45,426 bases of DNA from NCBI GenBank assembly GCA_020283715.1, contig JAIQCW010000021.1:1-45426 (forward strand), written 5' to 3'. The DNA comes from Cytauxzoon felis (lineage: Eukaryota; Apicomplexa; Aconoidasida; Piroplasmida; Theileriidae). The notes under the pieces were generated by a model. The model searched no databases, was not told the origin of the DNA, and saw only the letters and a list, made by a program, of their open reading frames with translations. Of this stretch, positions 18,156 to 29,339 are shown piece by piece; the stretch's first letter is position 1; every line of letters begins with the position of its first letter. Made by a program: the position numbers and the translations under genes.

Positions 18156-20701
18156 ATGTATATTAAGAGTTTTTACATGTTGAATTATCGCAAATTAAGT
18201 ATTCTTTTGATAGTACAGTTATTATTTAACTGTAATTCTATTCAGTGCTCAAATGATAATAATAAATCAAATGCAATTAATATTTCTGTAAATGAATATG
18301 TAAATCATGAAGATATTGAAAGGACACATCAAATATATTCAAAATCTAAACCATTATCATTAACAGATACTAAAAATCATAGTACATCATTACAACAACT
18401 CATTGATGATGCTGAATTATTAAATAAAAAATTAAAGAAGTTATTATCAATTTTATATTTTAGAGTTTTTAGAGTCAATCTTGATTCTAAATGTAAAACT
18501 AAAGGAAAAAATGGATTATGTGCATCTATTAATCATAAAGATATTTCAGCTTATATACTTTCTTCATATTCTGCTAATAATGATGGTATTAATCTCTCAA
18601 AATGCCAAGTTGATAAATGTAATCTTAGTGAAGTACCACATGATCTACAAACCTCAAAAATGGAACATTTTGTACTCAGATACCCAGCAAATATCAAAAA
18701 TTCTAATTGGGATCCAATAGAATTATACGGTAAAGATCTATTATACAATGATATCCTCGGAAATTACCCAGGAACATCCATCGAACCATCGGTCTTTGTC
18801 GACCTCTCCAGAAATCCACCCTCGTATACCGGATATCAAGGACATAATGACTGGTTTGTTTATACATTATACAAGGAATAACGATCACTATACTCGAGGT
18901 ACAATACCACCTTCTTTTCCACTCGCCTCCACTCGAGGTCGTCCTGCCGTCAGCTTCTCTATTTACTTCCCCCTCCGCTTCCCTGAGATCAGCTACGGGT
19001 TCCACACTTGAGGTCAATTATTACTAATTACACTAACTCCATTTTTACCTCTGAAATTTGAAGGAAATTCTCAATTTCTGTGGAAACTACTGAAGATAAC
19101 TCAATGAATATTGAATGAATTATAAATCTCAATACTTCATTGAATAGGTTTTTGATGATTGTATTGAATTATATCATCCTCACTTCAATCCAATTCATAT
19201 TCATTGAGTTATATCCACAAACATAAATACCATCACTTTATCTTTATCTCGACGAGATTATAAATTAACCTCAAGTGGAACCTGGAAGCGATCTATGGGA
19301 GCTGGAAGGGGAACTAAATAGAGAGGCTCCACGCCTAGTGGAAGGAGAGTTGGAATGTATAGTAGAGGATTGAACATCGAGTGGATGTATATCTTCTTTA
19401 AATGTGAATAAATAAAATATTTTAGGAAAATGATATATGATGATAGTATAAATGGTACGATAGAGGTTCCATGTGATCAGAATGGTCATTTATATAAGTT
19501 GATATCGGGTATGCAATCATGTATATCTGCTACATCATCATGGAATTATGAATGTATAAATCCATTAGAGGCATATCAATTACAGACAGAGTTACCTCGT
19601 TATCGTTCTAATGTAGATTTTTTTAATAATAAATTAGGTAATCATTCAGATCGTTTAGAGAATTTATATTATACATTTCAAACATTATTAAAAGCTACAT
19701 GTAAATTAACACCAGTATTAGTTACATTTGCTCGTAAATTAAAAAATGAGGATAATACATTACAATCAACATTATTAGATTTATTAGATACACAATTTAC
19801 TACATGTCAAAATTTAAATATAGCAGATCAAAATAATACACATGAACATGGTCTTGCTAATTGTTGTTTATGTAATAATGATATACATTATCTCAAGTAT
19901 GTTTTAAATTTATCATTAGTGTCTCATATATCTTTTAGCCACCCATTACTACTCGAAAAATTCCAAAATATCACCAAAATTATCGAATGTATCAACTGCG
20001 AAAAATGCCGATTACACGCCAAAATCAAACTATCCGCATTACAAATCGCCATACGGGTACGCCTTTATACAATTTATAATTAATCATCACACTCCACTCG
20101 AGGTCCAATCACTACCTTCCTTCGTCTTGCAGACAGCTTCTTCTAATTACCTATCTCTAAAGAGTATAGCCACTCCCAGAGATCGTGGCGGAAGTGAAGG
20201 TGTAGAGGATGTAACCTCAAGTGGAATACCCGTAGCTGATCTAAGGGAAGCGGAGGGGGAAGTAAATAGAAGAGCTGACGGCAGGAATGTAACCTCAAGT
20301 GGAACGGCGAGTGGAAGACCTCAGGTGGAGAGCCGTCTGCAAGACGAAGGAAAGGTGGGAGTGGAATGAGGTCTATGTAGTGATTGGACTTCATGTAAAG
20401 TTCTTATTGTATTCGTTTTTATATCATTTATAATAATTAAATATAGGCATTTGCAAGTGAGGATTCATTACAAGTATTAGAAAGGAATGAGATTGTGGCA
20501 TTTTTGCATGGTCTGTATTATTTTTCAGAGTCTGTATTGATAGTGCGTCGTTTTAATGAGCGTCATCGTCGTCAGATTATGTTATATCCAATAAGGATTA
20601 TGTTGGCAGCATTATTATTTTTAATTGTTGTATATCGTAGAGAATTGTTTTATGCAATGTTTTATTGTACACTGGTAGATTATAGTAATTACAATTTATA
20701 A
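18156..20701 (+). CDS. ERO1: ER oxidoreductin (Ero1)
   Basis: Exons 18156-18853, 19426-20056 and 20447-20701 join to 527 aa. A signal peptide (about residues 9-31) is followed by an SILYFRVFRVNL block, and by KCKTKGKNGLC and CQVDKC cysteine clusters corresponding to the shuttle region. NPPSYTGYQGHNDW is the family's flavin-domain signature, with YKLISGMQSCISA later. The active-site motif is ECINCEKCRLHAK (CxxCxxC). The end has a NEIVAFLHGLYYFSES block and, unusually, a hydrophobic segment (IMLAALLFLIVVY) that may anchor it. Ero1 uses O2 and FAD to reoxidise PDI in the ER lumen. The first donor is GTTTGT, chosen because phase and alignment demand it. Both introns (572 and 390 nt) are filled by A-B-A and A repeats. 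Confidence 0.9.
18893..19388. repeat. A-B-A composite in ERO1 intron 1
   Basis: A minus-oriented arm (about 18905-19012, with gtcctgccgtcagct and ctgagatcagctacggg) is followed by a reversed B core (19013-19268). A plus arm (19265-19385) with a CCACGCCTAGTGG cassette completes it. The B core is very close to the copy at 16356-16612. Confidence 0.85.
20090..20395 (+). repeat. Family A repeat in ERO1 intron 2
   Basis: Full element in sense orientation. It keeps the open frame SSNYLSLKSIATPRDRGG..DLREAEGEVNRRADGR even though the flanking splice sites remove it. The right side has GACGGCAGG, GGCGAGTGG and GTCTGCAAGAC cassettes in series. Confidence 0.85.
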
Positions 20702-20779
20702 TGAAGATTTAAACTTTTAAAATAATACAATTTATAATTCATGAATATATCAAACGAACATAATGAACCAAAGGAGTGT

Positions 20780-20915
20780 AGTGATTGATCCACCTGAGGT
20801 CCATCCACTAACTTCTCCAGTCGAGGTCCAATCACTACATTCAACTCTTCCACTCGCCGTGGTGGCTTTCTTATTTACTTCCCCCTCCTCTTCCCTGAGA
20901 TCAGCTTCGGGTATA
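20780..20915 (-). repeat. Family A repeat, single arm, after ERO1
   Basis: Carries CCACCTGAGGTCC, GTCGAGGTCC, CCACTCGCCGTGGTGG, tatttacttccccc and CTGAGATCAGCTTCGGG in minus orientation. Confidence 0.8.
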
Positions 20916-21330
20916 AGACACAATATTCGGATTAGCACATAAAAAATGAGAAGTTCGACACATAGGTTGATGTATGAACACTCTAATATCGTGATATCCC
21001 TTTAACTTCCTCTCTTCTATCCCACCTCAACTCTGTTCCATTTCAAATGCCCCATTATTGATGTTGTAATTTCAGGAAGTGATATCTCCCAAATATGAGT
21101 ACTGCTTTAATAATATTATGGTAATTTAGGTATTTTAGTGTGAAGCGTTTTAATCGGTACACTAGGTAATTCAATAATCGAAAGCTACTCTTCTTACTCG
21201 TTGTCATTATATGACAACCTTTTACCATTGCACAATAAAATGAATTTAATTATACATTTACCAATTGAATAATGCATTATTACCATCTAATATACTCATC
21301 AATTGAATTCATATCGCATCATTTTAAAGG
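20916..21330. other. Intergenic region upstream of the FAINT-like gene at 21331
   Basis: No gene or repeat was recognised. It probably contains the promoter of the secreted FAINT-like gene. Confidence 0.4.
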
Positions 21331-21828
21331 ATGTATATCATTCTATTCTTCCTTATTGCATTATGTGATTATACATCAACCGCAGGGAATGACCAAACTT
21401 CTGATACGCCTATAAACTTGGATGTCAATACAAGGGAAGAAACAGATAGAGTTAATGTAACTAAGAAAGAAGATGGTAACATGGTAATATATAAAATTGA
21501 GCCAAAGAGTGGATACAAAATTGATAAATTTGTCGATGGTGAAGAAATAATTAATTCACCGCAGTTTAATATCGAATTTTCATGTCTCGAGGTTAAATGT
21601 CCTAAGGCTACAGATGAGTCAATGCTGGTATCCTTAATATATCAAAAACCATGTTGTGGTAGAGGTAAATTCAATTACATTTGTTACAAAGGTAAATGGG
21701 TATCAATAGCCGACAAACTCTATAAAACCATCAATAATAGAATGAAAAGTGAACAAAGTCTTAGTAGGGAAGTTGTAGAACAGGAATACGTCAAGACTCA
21801 TAAAGCCAACGGTAAAGAAAATAAATAG
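21331..21828 (+). CDS. Secreted protein with one FAINT/DUF529-like domain
   Basis: The single exon encodes 165 aa. Residues 1-18 form a signal peptide (MYIILFFLIALC). A TPINLDVN motif at about 27-34 opens a FAINT-like unit, followed by YKIEPKSGYKIDKFVDGEEII, a cysteine-bearing strand (CLEVKCP), a LVSLIY strand and a YKGKWVSI segment. This is the order of elements in the Theileria DUF529 repeat. Members of that family are typically secreted into the host-cell cytoplasm; the molecular function is unknown. The usual Trp after the VVDGEEVI strand is absent here (INSPQF). The protein has a single unit and a short charged tail, with no GPI signal or transmembrane segment. Confidence 0.7.
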   Translation: MYIILFFLIALCDYTSTAGNDQTSDTPINLDVNTREETDRVNVTKKEDGNMVIYKIEPKSGYKIDKFVDGEEIINSPQFNIEFSCLEVKCPKATDESMLVSLIYQKPCCGRGKFNYICYKGKWVSIADKLYKTINNRMKSEQSLSREVVEQEYVKTHKANGKENK

Positions 21829-21974
21829 TACGGAGCATAAATACCGTAATTTTAAAAATAAATGGACTAATTCCAACTGTATAATGTAGATAATAATAAG
21901 TAATACCATGTTGGTACTTAATGTAGTTTTAATATTCAAATATATACTAACAAATGAAGTGAGTTAGTTGTATA

Positions 21975-22205
21975 TTCCACCTGGGGTCCAATCCAACTCT
22001 CTTAGTCCTACCGTCAGCTCTTCCAATTACCTATCTCTAAAGAGTATAGCCACTCCCGGAGATCGTGGCGATTATAATATGGACCTCAGGTGGAGACCTC
22101 AAGTGGAACCCGTAGCTGATCTCAGGGAAGCGAAGGGGGAACTAAATAGAAGAGGCCACCACGGCGAGTGGAAAGACCTCAAGTGGAACGCCGAGTGGAA
22201 GATAA
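21975..22205 (+). repeat. Family A repeat downstream of the FAINT-like gene
   Basis: Full element from CCACCTGGGGTCCAATCC through ctaccgtcagctc, the tctaaagag arm and the right arm to CCACGGCGAGTGG and GCCGAGTGG. An intact frame runs through it. Confidence 0.85.
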
Positions 22206-22318
22206 GGTTTTACTAGAAGCTATAGAATGTGGTGTTGACAATCTTAGGTAGTAATAACACATTGGGTGAATAATGTTCATGTATATATTATATTTTGAGA
22301 AGTAGATTGAGTGTATGA

Positions 22319-25300
22319 TTATATGATGATAGAGTTTCCAAGTGTGTTTGCGATGATTCCATTGAATTTATTGGATTTATTGAATTGATTGATATTAATA
22401 AAAGTGGGATTATTGATATTTTGGAGTGTAATATTAGTGATATTATCTTTAGAATGTAAATTATAAATAGAAACTATAGGATTTTGTTCATTTAAACCAC
22501 AGAATGCAATAAAATCATCAGGATCAGAATATGATCCTAAAAATTTAAATTTATTACATTCTACTTGTTTCATAAATCCAATAGATGAATTAAGTGAATT
22601 TAACATACGTATATCCCAAAATAGTACAGGAATATTAGATTTATTAGTTAATTGTATATAATGATTACTTATACTACAATTTAATACATTACTACCAATA
22701 TTAGATTCATATGTCCATATCGGTATCTGTGGTATACGTACATCCCATAATGTTAAATTACCATTTATACTAGCAGATAATAATAAATCACTCCTACAAC
22801 ATACACTTACAACCGCACCATTATCTTCGTCATATATACACATCAAACGCAACTCTATAAATATATATCATAAATTAATCACTATTCATAATCCATATCT
22901 CTTCCACTCTACATTCCACTTGAGGTCCTGCAGACAGCTTCTCTATTTACCTCCCCTTCCAGCTCCCGTAGATCGCTTCCAGGTTCCACTTGAGGTTATA
23001 AATCTAATCTCGACGAGTTATGTATAAAGTGACGGAATACATGTTTGTTCGGATAACTCAATGGATATAAATTGGAATGAAGTGAGGATGAGTAAACTCA
23101 ATACAATCATCAAAAACCTATTCAATGAAGTATTGAGATTTATAATTCATTCAATATTCATTCCTCAATCTTCATGAGTTTCCCCAGAAATGATGGATTT
23201 CCTTCAAATTTTGGAGGTAAAAATGAAGATATTGTACCGAGGATGATCTACGGGAATCCGAGGGGAGGTAAATAGAAGAGGCACCACGGCGAGTGGAAAA
23301 GACAGGTGGATTGGACCTCAAGTGGAGTGAATAATATTCTTTGGGTAGGTATGTTATTTTAATTACCTTCTGGTGTGATTTTATATCTTTTGATAGATTC
23401 ATCGATACTACCGGTTGTTATGACATCGAATTCATGATCGATTGTTTTGATAGAATCGAAGTGTATATTCTGAATATATAATGAAATGAATAGATAGATA
23501 TAAACAAACATATCTTAGAAATTGTTTATTAACATCACATATATTATTAATATTAATTGTATTGATATCATTAAAATTTTTATTTAATATATCTTTCCAT
23601 TTACATAATGTTATATTACCATTATATGAACATACAATTAGATAATCATTAACAACTGTAGAACAAATTAATGGACATCTTTCAATAGATATAGAGGTTA
23701 ATTTATAATCTTCTTCATCAGATTGGAATATAATATAACCATCATTAGTTAAATAATACCAAATATTATCATCAATAAATCCAATATTATTAATTTTTTT
23801 ATTTAATTTATTTAATATTTTTATATTATTATTATTATTATATAAATCACTTATTTCTTTTAAATATCCTCTACTACTATTAGGTAATATAGTTTTTCTT
23901 AATCTAAAATCATTATTACCATCTATATTTGATTTACCAAATAATTCAGAATGTTTTTCTACATATATAAACCATGGTGAACTATCATATATATCACCAT
24001 CTGATTTCCATATAGGATACATTAATCTTCTAGGATGTGGTGTATCAAATAATATTATAGGTGATTGACCAAATTCACGAACTTGAACAGATATAGCCTT
24101 ACAATCCATCGTAGATAATAAATTCGTCATCGCAGATGATGGTTTCAAACGATCAGCGTGAACAGATGTCAAATATGTCAATGGATGAAATGTATTATCA
24201 CTCATTATACATTTCTAAAAAAATTATAATAATGAAGATTCAAAGAATGTATAACACTCATCCCCACCTGAGGTTACAACCAATGTTCCACTCGCCGTGG
24301 AGGCTTCTTCATTTAGTCATCTCTAGAGAGTAGAGCCACTCCCAGAGATCGTGGCGAAGAATCCGAGACGATCAATGGGAGTAGAGGTGAGGTAATTAGA
24401 AGAGCCTCCACGGCGAGTGGAATGAAGAGTAGTACTGGACCTCGAGTGGAACCCGTAGCTGATCTCAGGGAAGCGGAGGGGGAAGTAAATAGAAGAGCTG
24501 TCTGCAAGACGACCTCAGGTGGAAAGACAACATGTAATTGAATGGAATTGCTGCTTATTTTAGTGAACTAGGGATTGGATACATCTAATGGATTTATTTG
24601 TTAGGTGAATAAGTTTTACTATTATATTTTAAAACTTACGGGTCCAGTTTGTTTATATCCGAATATAAGATCGATCCAAGAGGGTAGATTTTTTGATACA
24701 TATTCTGATTCAAGTGCACATCTCATTAATTGTAGAAATTGTGAAGTTGAATTATTTGCCCACGGTGGTAATTCAACATCTCCAAGTCTACCATCTTGCG
24801 TTACAATATTCAGTGAATTTAACAAAAATGCCTCAGATGATTCATAAAATTCTGGTATCAATTCAAAAAATGTAGAATGACCACCATACGTATCTATAAT
24901 ATCGATATTCTATATACATCACATCTTCATCCTATCCACCCGAGGTCCAATCCACTCCACCTTGTTTTCCACTAGCCGTGGTGGCCCTTCCACCTGAGGT
25001 TACAACCTTGTATTCCCATTGCATGGAGCTCTTCCAATTACCTATCTCTAAAGAGTAGAGCCACTCCCGGAGATCGTGGTGAAGGTAAAGTGATTGGACC
25101 TCAGGTGGAGACCTCAAGTGGACTACCCGTAGCTGATCTCAGGGAAGCGAAGGGGGAAGTAAATAGAAGAGCTGACGGCAGGACCTCGGGTGGAGAGCTC
25201 CATGCAATGGCAGAGAGGAAGTGGATTGGGCCTCAAGTGGAATATATGTGATATAACATACTTGAGAATGTTTCGGCAACATTTTTGAATGTTCTTGCTG

Positions 25301-27645
25301 CGGCATCGAATCTACCTCCATATAGTCTGAGTTGGCATTCTGGTAATAATCTAATTAGGAAGAAAACGATTAAAGCTGGTGTTGAATAATGTGAACCATA
25401 TAAATAAAATCCATTATTCCATAATTTTTGTGCACATAATTCACATATATTACTTTCTAAATCACAATTATGACCATTAATTATACTTTCACTTGTAATA
25501 TTTAATCCTTTCATTCTTTTTTTTAATAATAATAAACGTTCAGAATTTAATGCACCAATTGGTTTTGATAAATCTCTAAATACTTTTGGATCATTTAAAT
25601 CTAATTCTGTAGATATATAATCTGAAATTACCCATGGAAATACAGGATATTGTGATATATCATATCTTGATCTACCTGCTATACAATTCAAAAAATCCAA
25701 ATATTGAAAATTAGGTAATACACCCAAACGCCATAACTGAGTCATCTCTTGTCTAAATACTGATGACTCAACAGCATGAAATACACTAAAATTATTTTTA
25801 TTATTATAAATACATCACTCCACCCGAGATCCAATCCAACTTTCCCTCCACTCGCCGTGGCGGCCTCATCTATTTACTTCCCCCTCCGCTTCCCGTAGAT
25901 CAGCTACGGGTGTTCCACTTGAGCTCTGATCACTAACTTCATTTTACTTCTAAAATTTGAAGGAAAATCTGAATTTCTGGGGAAACTCATGAAGATTATG
26001 GAATGATTATATGATGTATATCAGATGTCAATACTTCATTCAAAAGGAATTTGATGATTGTATCTATTTCTATCATCCTCACCTCATTCCAGTTTATATT
26101 CATTGAGATATCCTCATTTGTGTGGATTCTGTCACTTTAGTCATATCTCGCTGAAATAAGGTTTATAACCTCAGGTGGAACCTGGAAGCGATCTACGGGA
26201 GCTGGAAGGGGAAGTAAATAGAAGAGCTGTCTGCAGGACGAAGAGAGTTGGATTGGACCTCGAGTGGATTGTTTGTATATATTAATTTGAGTAGACAAAC
26301 CGTGGTATGATATTTTTGAGTGTATTGACGATGATATCACGATGTGAGTTGGATTTGAATTCGAGATAGATACATCTATATGATTTTTTATGTGTAGTGA
26401 TATTATCGACATCATCTAATAATGATACAACTTCTAATGCAATTGAGCATTTACCATGTATATTTATACCACAATCACGTTTGAATATATGTAATATTTT
26501 ATCTAATGATATTCTTTTATATAATTTTCTAGAAAAATTAGGACAAGGTTGGAAATATAATGCACGATTAGTTAATACAATAAAACCACTATATCTAACC
26601 ATACGTTTTAATCTCCAACAATAAATAGATTCTGAATTATATATAGAATTAGATGATCCTAATAATAATTTTTCTCTACATGGTATTAAATTTAATGAAA
26701 ATCTAGAATTTTTAATAAATTCTAATTCATCATAAATTTCATTATTATTTAATCTTTTCCATAAATTTTTAAATTCAATTAATTCTTGTTTCTGTATATC
26801 ATTTGTAGAAAATATAAAAATAAAACAAAATCCAGGAAGATAATCTGATATTTTATTCTTTATATCAATTTTAATATTATTTTCATCTTTTATATCATAT
26901 ACAGTATAAGGAGATATAAATCTTGATTTTCCATTATATACAGCTGTAGGTATCGATATCACCTTCTTACAACAAACATATACTGCATTACATATATATT
27001 TATACTCACATATCACCTCCATATACTGATATTTTAATTTCAATATCGGCATCTCTAATGAATCCGGCTCAAATATCAATGATTTTGTACCCACCCTAAT
27101 ACGACCCTTACTATAACCTATATATATCAAAAAAATACATATATTAAACAGTTATCCACTCGAGGTCCAATCCACTCCACCTGAGGTCCGTCCTGCCGTC
27201 AGCTTCCTTATTTACTTCCCCCTCCGCTTCCCTGAGATCAGCTACGGGTAGTCCACTTGAGGTCACATCCTCTACACCTTCACCTCCGCCACGATCTATG
27301 GGAGTGGCTCTACTCTTTAGAGATAGGTAATTGGAGGAGCCTCCACGGCGAGTGGGAAAGAGTTGGATTTGACCTCAGGTGGAACGCCTAGTGGAAAAAG
27401 GTGTATTGGACTTTGGGTGGAGTAGACAACATCTTAATTACGATACACATTTGACTAAATTTGATGGACAATATGAACAAACCGATGGAGTTATGTACAT
27501 TTTGAGTAGATTTGATGAATTTGTCCCAATTTAGTTGCGATATTTGTGAAGGGAATGATGTTACCATATTACACGTTGTATCGGAAACATATTCTTCACC
27601 TTCTTCTAGCAGTACTAGATCAAAACTGCGAACAATTGATAACAT
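22319..27645 (-). CDS. FAN/NSMAF-type GRAM-BEACH-WD40 protein, seven exons
   Basis: Exons run 27645-27447 (donor uncertain; 27573 is an alternative), 27117-26301, 25785-25262, 24893-24640, 24214-23510, 23469-23367 and 22854-22319, giving about 1045 aa. An N-terminal SFDLVLLEEGEEYVSD and GTKSLIFEPDSLEMPI match the start of FAN. A GRAM/PH-like region (RMVRYSGFIVLTNRALYFQP) follows. The BEACH domain begins at about residue 345 with AGRSRYDISQYPVFPWVISDY, FRDLSKPIGALN and YGSHYSTPAL. It continues into ELIPEFYES, ELPPWA and IDLIFGYKQTGP. NTFHPLTY leads into WD40-like blades (TGSIDESIKRY, SINGNLTLWDVR). BEACH proteins act in membrane trafficking; FAN couples to neutral sphingomyelinase in animals, which is not implied here. 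Introns 1-4 and 6 all contain A or A-B-A repeats; intron 5 is 40 nt. Confidence 0.85.
22915..23335. repeat. A-B-A composite in BEACH-gene intron 6
   Basis: A minus arm (about 22915-22990, cctgcagacagc and cgtagatcgcttccagg) is followed by a forward B core (22991-23228) with tctcgacgagtt, aaagtgacgg and tcaatgaagtattgag. A shortened plus arm (about 23229-23335) ends CCACGGCGAGTGG and CCTCAAGTGGA. Confidence 0.85.
24262..24525 (+). repeat. Family A repeat in BEACH-gene intron 4
   Basis: This element has three arm bodies. A tctctagagag type is joined directly to a rarer type (gaatccgagacgatcaatgg) that is found elsewhere only at about 42405-42450. The standard ctgatctcaggg right arm with GTCTGCAAGAC follows. 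It is antisense to the host gene. Confidence 0.85.
24938..25245 (+). repeat. Family A repeat in BEACH-gene intron 3
   Basis: Full element, antisense to the host. It contains a CCATTGCATGGAGC cassette on the left and GACGGCAGGACC followed by CTCCATGCAATGG on the right, so three different cassettes occur in one copy. Confidence 0.85.
25820..26272. repeat. A-B-A composite in BEACH-gene intron 2
   Basis: A minus arm (25845-25922, CCACTCGCCGTGGCGGCC and cgtagatcagctacgggt) is followed by a reversed B core (25935-26165). A plus arm (26166-26272) with GTCTGCAGGAC and CCTCGAGTGG completes it. The B core is somewhat more diverged than other copies. Confidence 0.85.
27150..27425 (-). repeat. Family A repeat in BEACH-gene intron 1
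   Basis: Full element in sense with the host. It has cctgccgtcagct, CTGAGATCAGCTACGGG, CACGATCTATGGGAGTGGC, ctctttagagata, CCACGGCGAGTGG and a terminal CGCCTAGTGG. Confidence 0.85.
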
Positions 27646-27841
27646 ATCTTAATATTATATATACACATTTTATTTTTAAGTTGTGTAGCTATAGACATCA
27701 CACATATAATCAGGTGATATATTTATTGTTATATAATATAAATGTAATCTATATAAATTTATTAAGAATATATTTTAATAAAATTTGAAGGAACACTTCA
27801 AAAAAATTTTAAATTTAATTTGATCATCGCATATATTTAGA

Positions 27842-28822
27842 ATGACGCTATTTATGTTAAATAATATAAAGAGGTTATCATTCGATATAAATAATCATTT
27901 GAAATGTAAAGGTATATTTCCTTTGATATCTTATAGATTTTATTCATCATTTAATGATAATGTTACATGTTCTCCAAATGAAGTCATTACGAATCATGTT
28001 GACAATTTGTATTCTATAAATAGTTATCATGACTATATTTATCAACGTGTAATAGATCATAACGGTATTAATCGTTCATGGATACAAAAAATATTACCGG
28101 TTGATCATATTAACGATGGATTGATATTAATTCATGACTATTTGAATTTATCATGGTGTAGTACTATAACATTATGTACGTTATTGTTAAAAATTATAAT
28201 GTTGCCATTATGGCTATCAGCTGAACGTGCTAGAAGAATGAATGCTCATTTAGTACCTGAAGCTATGGAATTAAAGGAAAAGGCTAAATTAGCATATGAT
28301 ACAGGTAATGTTAAATTAGCATCAGAGATACAAGAAAGAATTTATAAAACAATGAATAAAACTGTATTTATAAAGGGTGCTATTATACAAATTATTACAA
28401 CAATTACACAAGGTATAATGTTCGCTACAGTCTATGGAGGATTGAGATTATTCGCTATTAAACCCAAAGAAAATCCTAATTTTACATTTGAATCACCATT
28501 GTGGTTAGATTCTCTATCATTACCCGATCCTTATTATATATTTCCCTCCATCTTCGGTATTTTAATGACCATAGTTTATGAACATAATGCTGAAATTTCT
28601 AAAGGATTAATGGACAAAAATATACAAAAACAACAGAAATATATAAAAATTTTTTCCAGATTAGGTATTGTCTTCTTCACATTCTATGGATCTACTATGC
28701 CAGTATGCACATTCTTCTATCTCATTCCAAGTTTTCTATTCCAAACAATCGTCAGATACTCGTGCAATATATATCAAATCTCAAGATTACTCAATATACC
28801 CATAATTCACAAAATTAAATAA
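27842..28822 (+). CDS. OXA1: Mitochondrial Oxa1/YidC-family membrane insertase
   Basis: The single exon encodes 326 aa, with an N-terminal basic, Ser/Tyr-containing leader (residues 1-40) compatible with mitochondrial import. The YidC/Oxa1 core begins at about residue 90: an amphipathic stretch, a first membrane segment (WCSTITLCTLLLKIIMLPLWL) and a charged loop with KEKAKLAYDTGNVKLASEIQERI. Membrane segments follow at about 178-200, 222-245 and 275-300. Oxa1 inserts mitochondrially encoded and imported proteins into the inner membrane from the matrix side. There are no introns and no repeat insertion. The 5' end is about 200 bp from the divergent BEACH gene. An apicoplast Alb3-like role is less likely given the leader but cannot be excluded. 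Confidence 0.88.
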   Translation: MTLFMLNNIKRLSFDINNHLKCKGIFPLISYRFYSSFNDNVTCSPNEVITNHVDNLYSINSYHDYIYQRVIDHNGINRSWIQKILPVDHINDGLILIHDYLNLSWCSTITLCTLLLKIIMLPLWLSAERARRMNAHLVPEAMELKEKAKLAYDTGNVKLASEIQERIYKTMNKTVFIKGAIIQIITTITQGIMFATVYGGLRLFAIKPKENPNFTFESPLWLDSLSLPDPYYIFPSIFGILMTIVYEHNAEISKGLMDKNIQKQQKYIKIFSRLGIVFFTFYGSTMPVCTFFYLIPSFLFQTIVRYSCNIYQISRLLNIPIIHKIK

Positions 28823-29336
28823 TTTATGCATCCATTTCTATTTTTTCTCAGAATAACTAGGGGGTGTTGATTAATGAGGCTTTGCATTTCATCGAAGATT
28901 ACTGAATATTGTAATTTATCACTCGATATGTGCATCATCTAATTATATATCCTTAAATAGTAGAACAACTCCCGGAGTTCAGCTACTGGATTGTTTATTA
29001 TGAAGGATTATTATCAGGAATTTCATGCTGTTGATTGTTGTGATATTATGGAATGCGCAGTTACCACTGAATGTACCGACGTCACATTCAGTTGCCCATC
29101 TCAACGCGAAGCATCTAACATAGATTCTTCGAATATTTCTTCTAGTATTAGAAAATTATACCAATTACATCATACAACATTTCACTTCTATATAATCCTA
29201 TAGATTTCATGTACAACTCCACATCCACTTGGCGATGTCGTCATCCATTATTCACAATAGACATGGCTAAATCCGCTTCAATTGTACATTAATAATTGTA
29301 ATAATTTCCAATATTTACTTCTAACATAATGTATAG
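28823..29336. other. Intergenic region with a decayed family A fragment
   Basis: About 28938-28990 keeps the skeleton of an A arm (taattatat, cttaaatagtagaacaactcccggag, tcagctactgg) but with many substitutions. A frame at 28991-29203 (ATG at 28999) encodes about 68 aa with several cysteines. It could be a remnant or a 5' exon of the Cys-rich ORF, but no splice pair joins them convincingly. Confidence 0.5.
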
Positions 29337-29339
29337 TAA

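Noticed and set aside
22319..24205. A stand-alone WD40 gene separate from the BEACH exons
   Set aside because: NTFHPLTY at its start is the normal C-terminal BEACH motif, and phases join cleanly to the exon ending FGYKQTGP, so it is the end of one FAN-type gene.
28991..29203. Firm 5' exon of the Cys-rich ORF
   Set aside because: It is cysteine-containing and nearby, but no donor/acceptor pair joins it in frame; an in-frame TAA precedes 29340 and no usable AG follows before the conserved start of the Cys-rich region.
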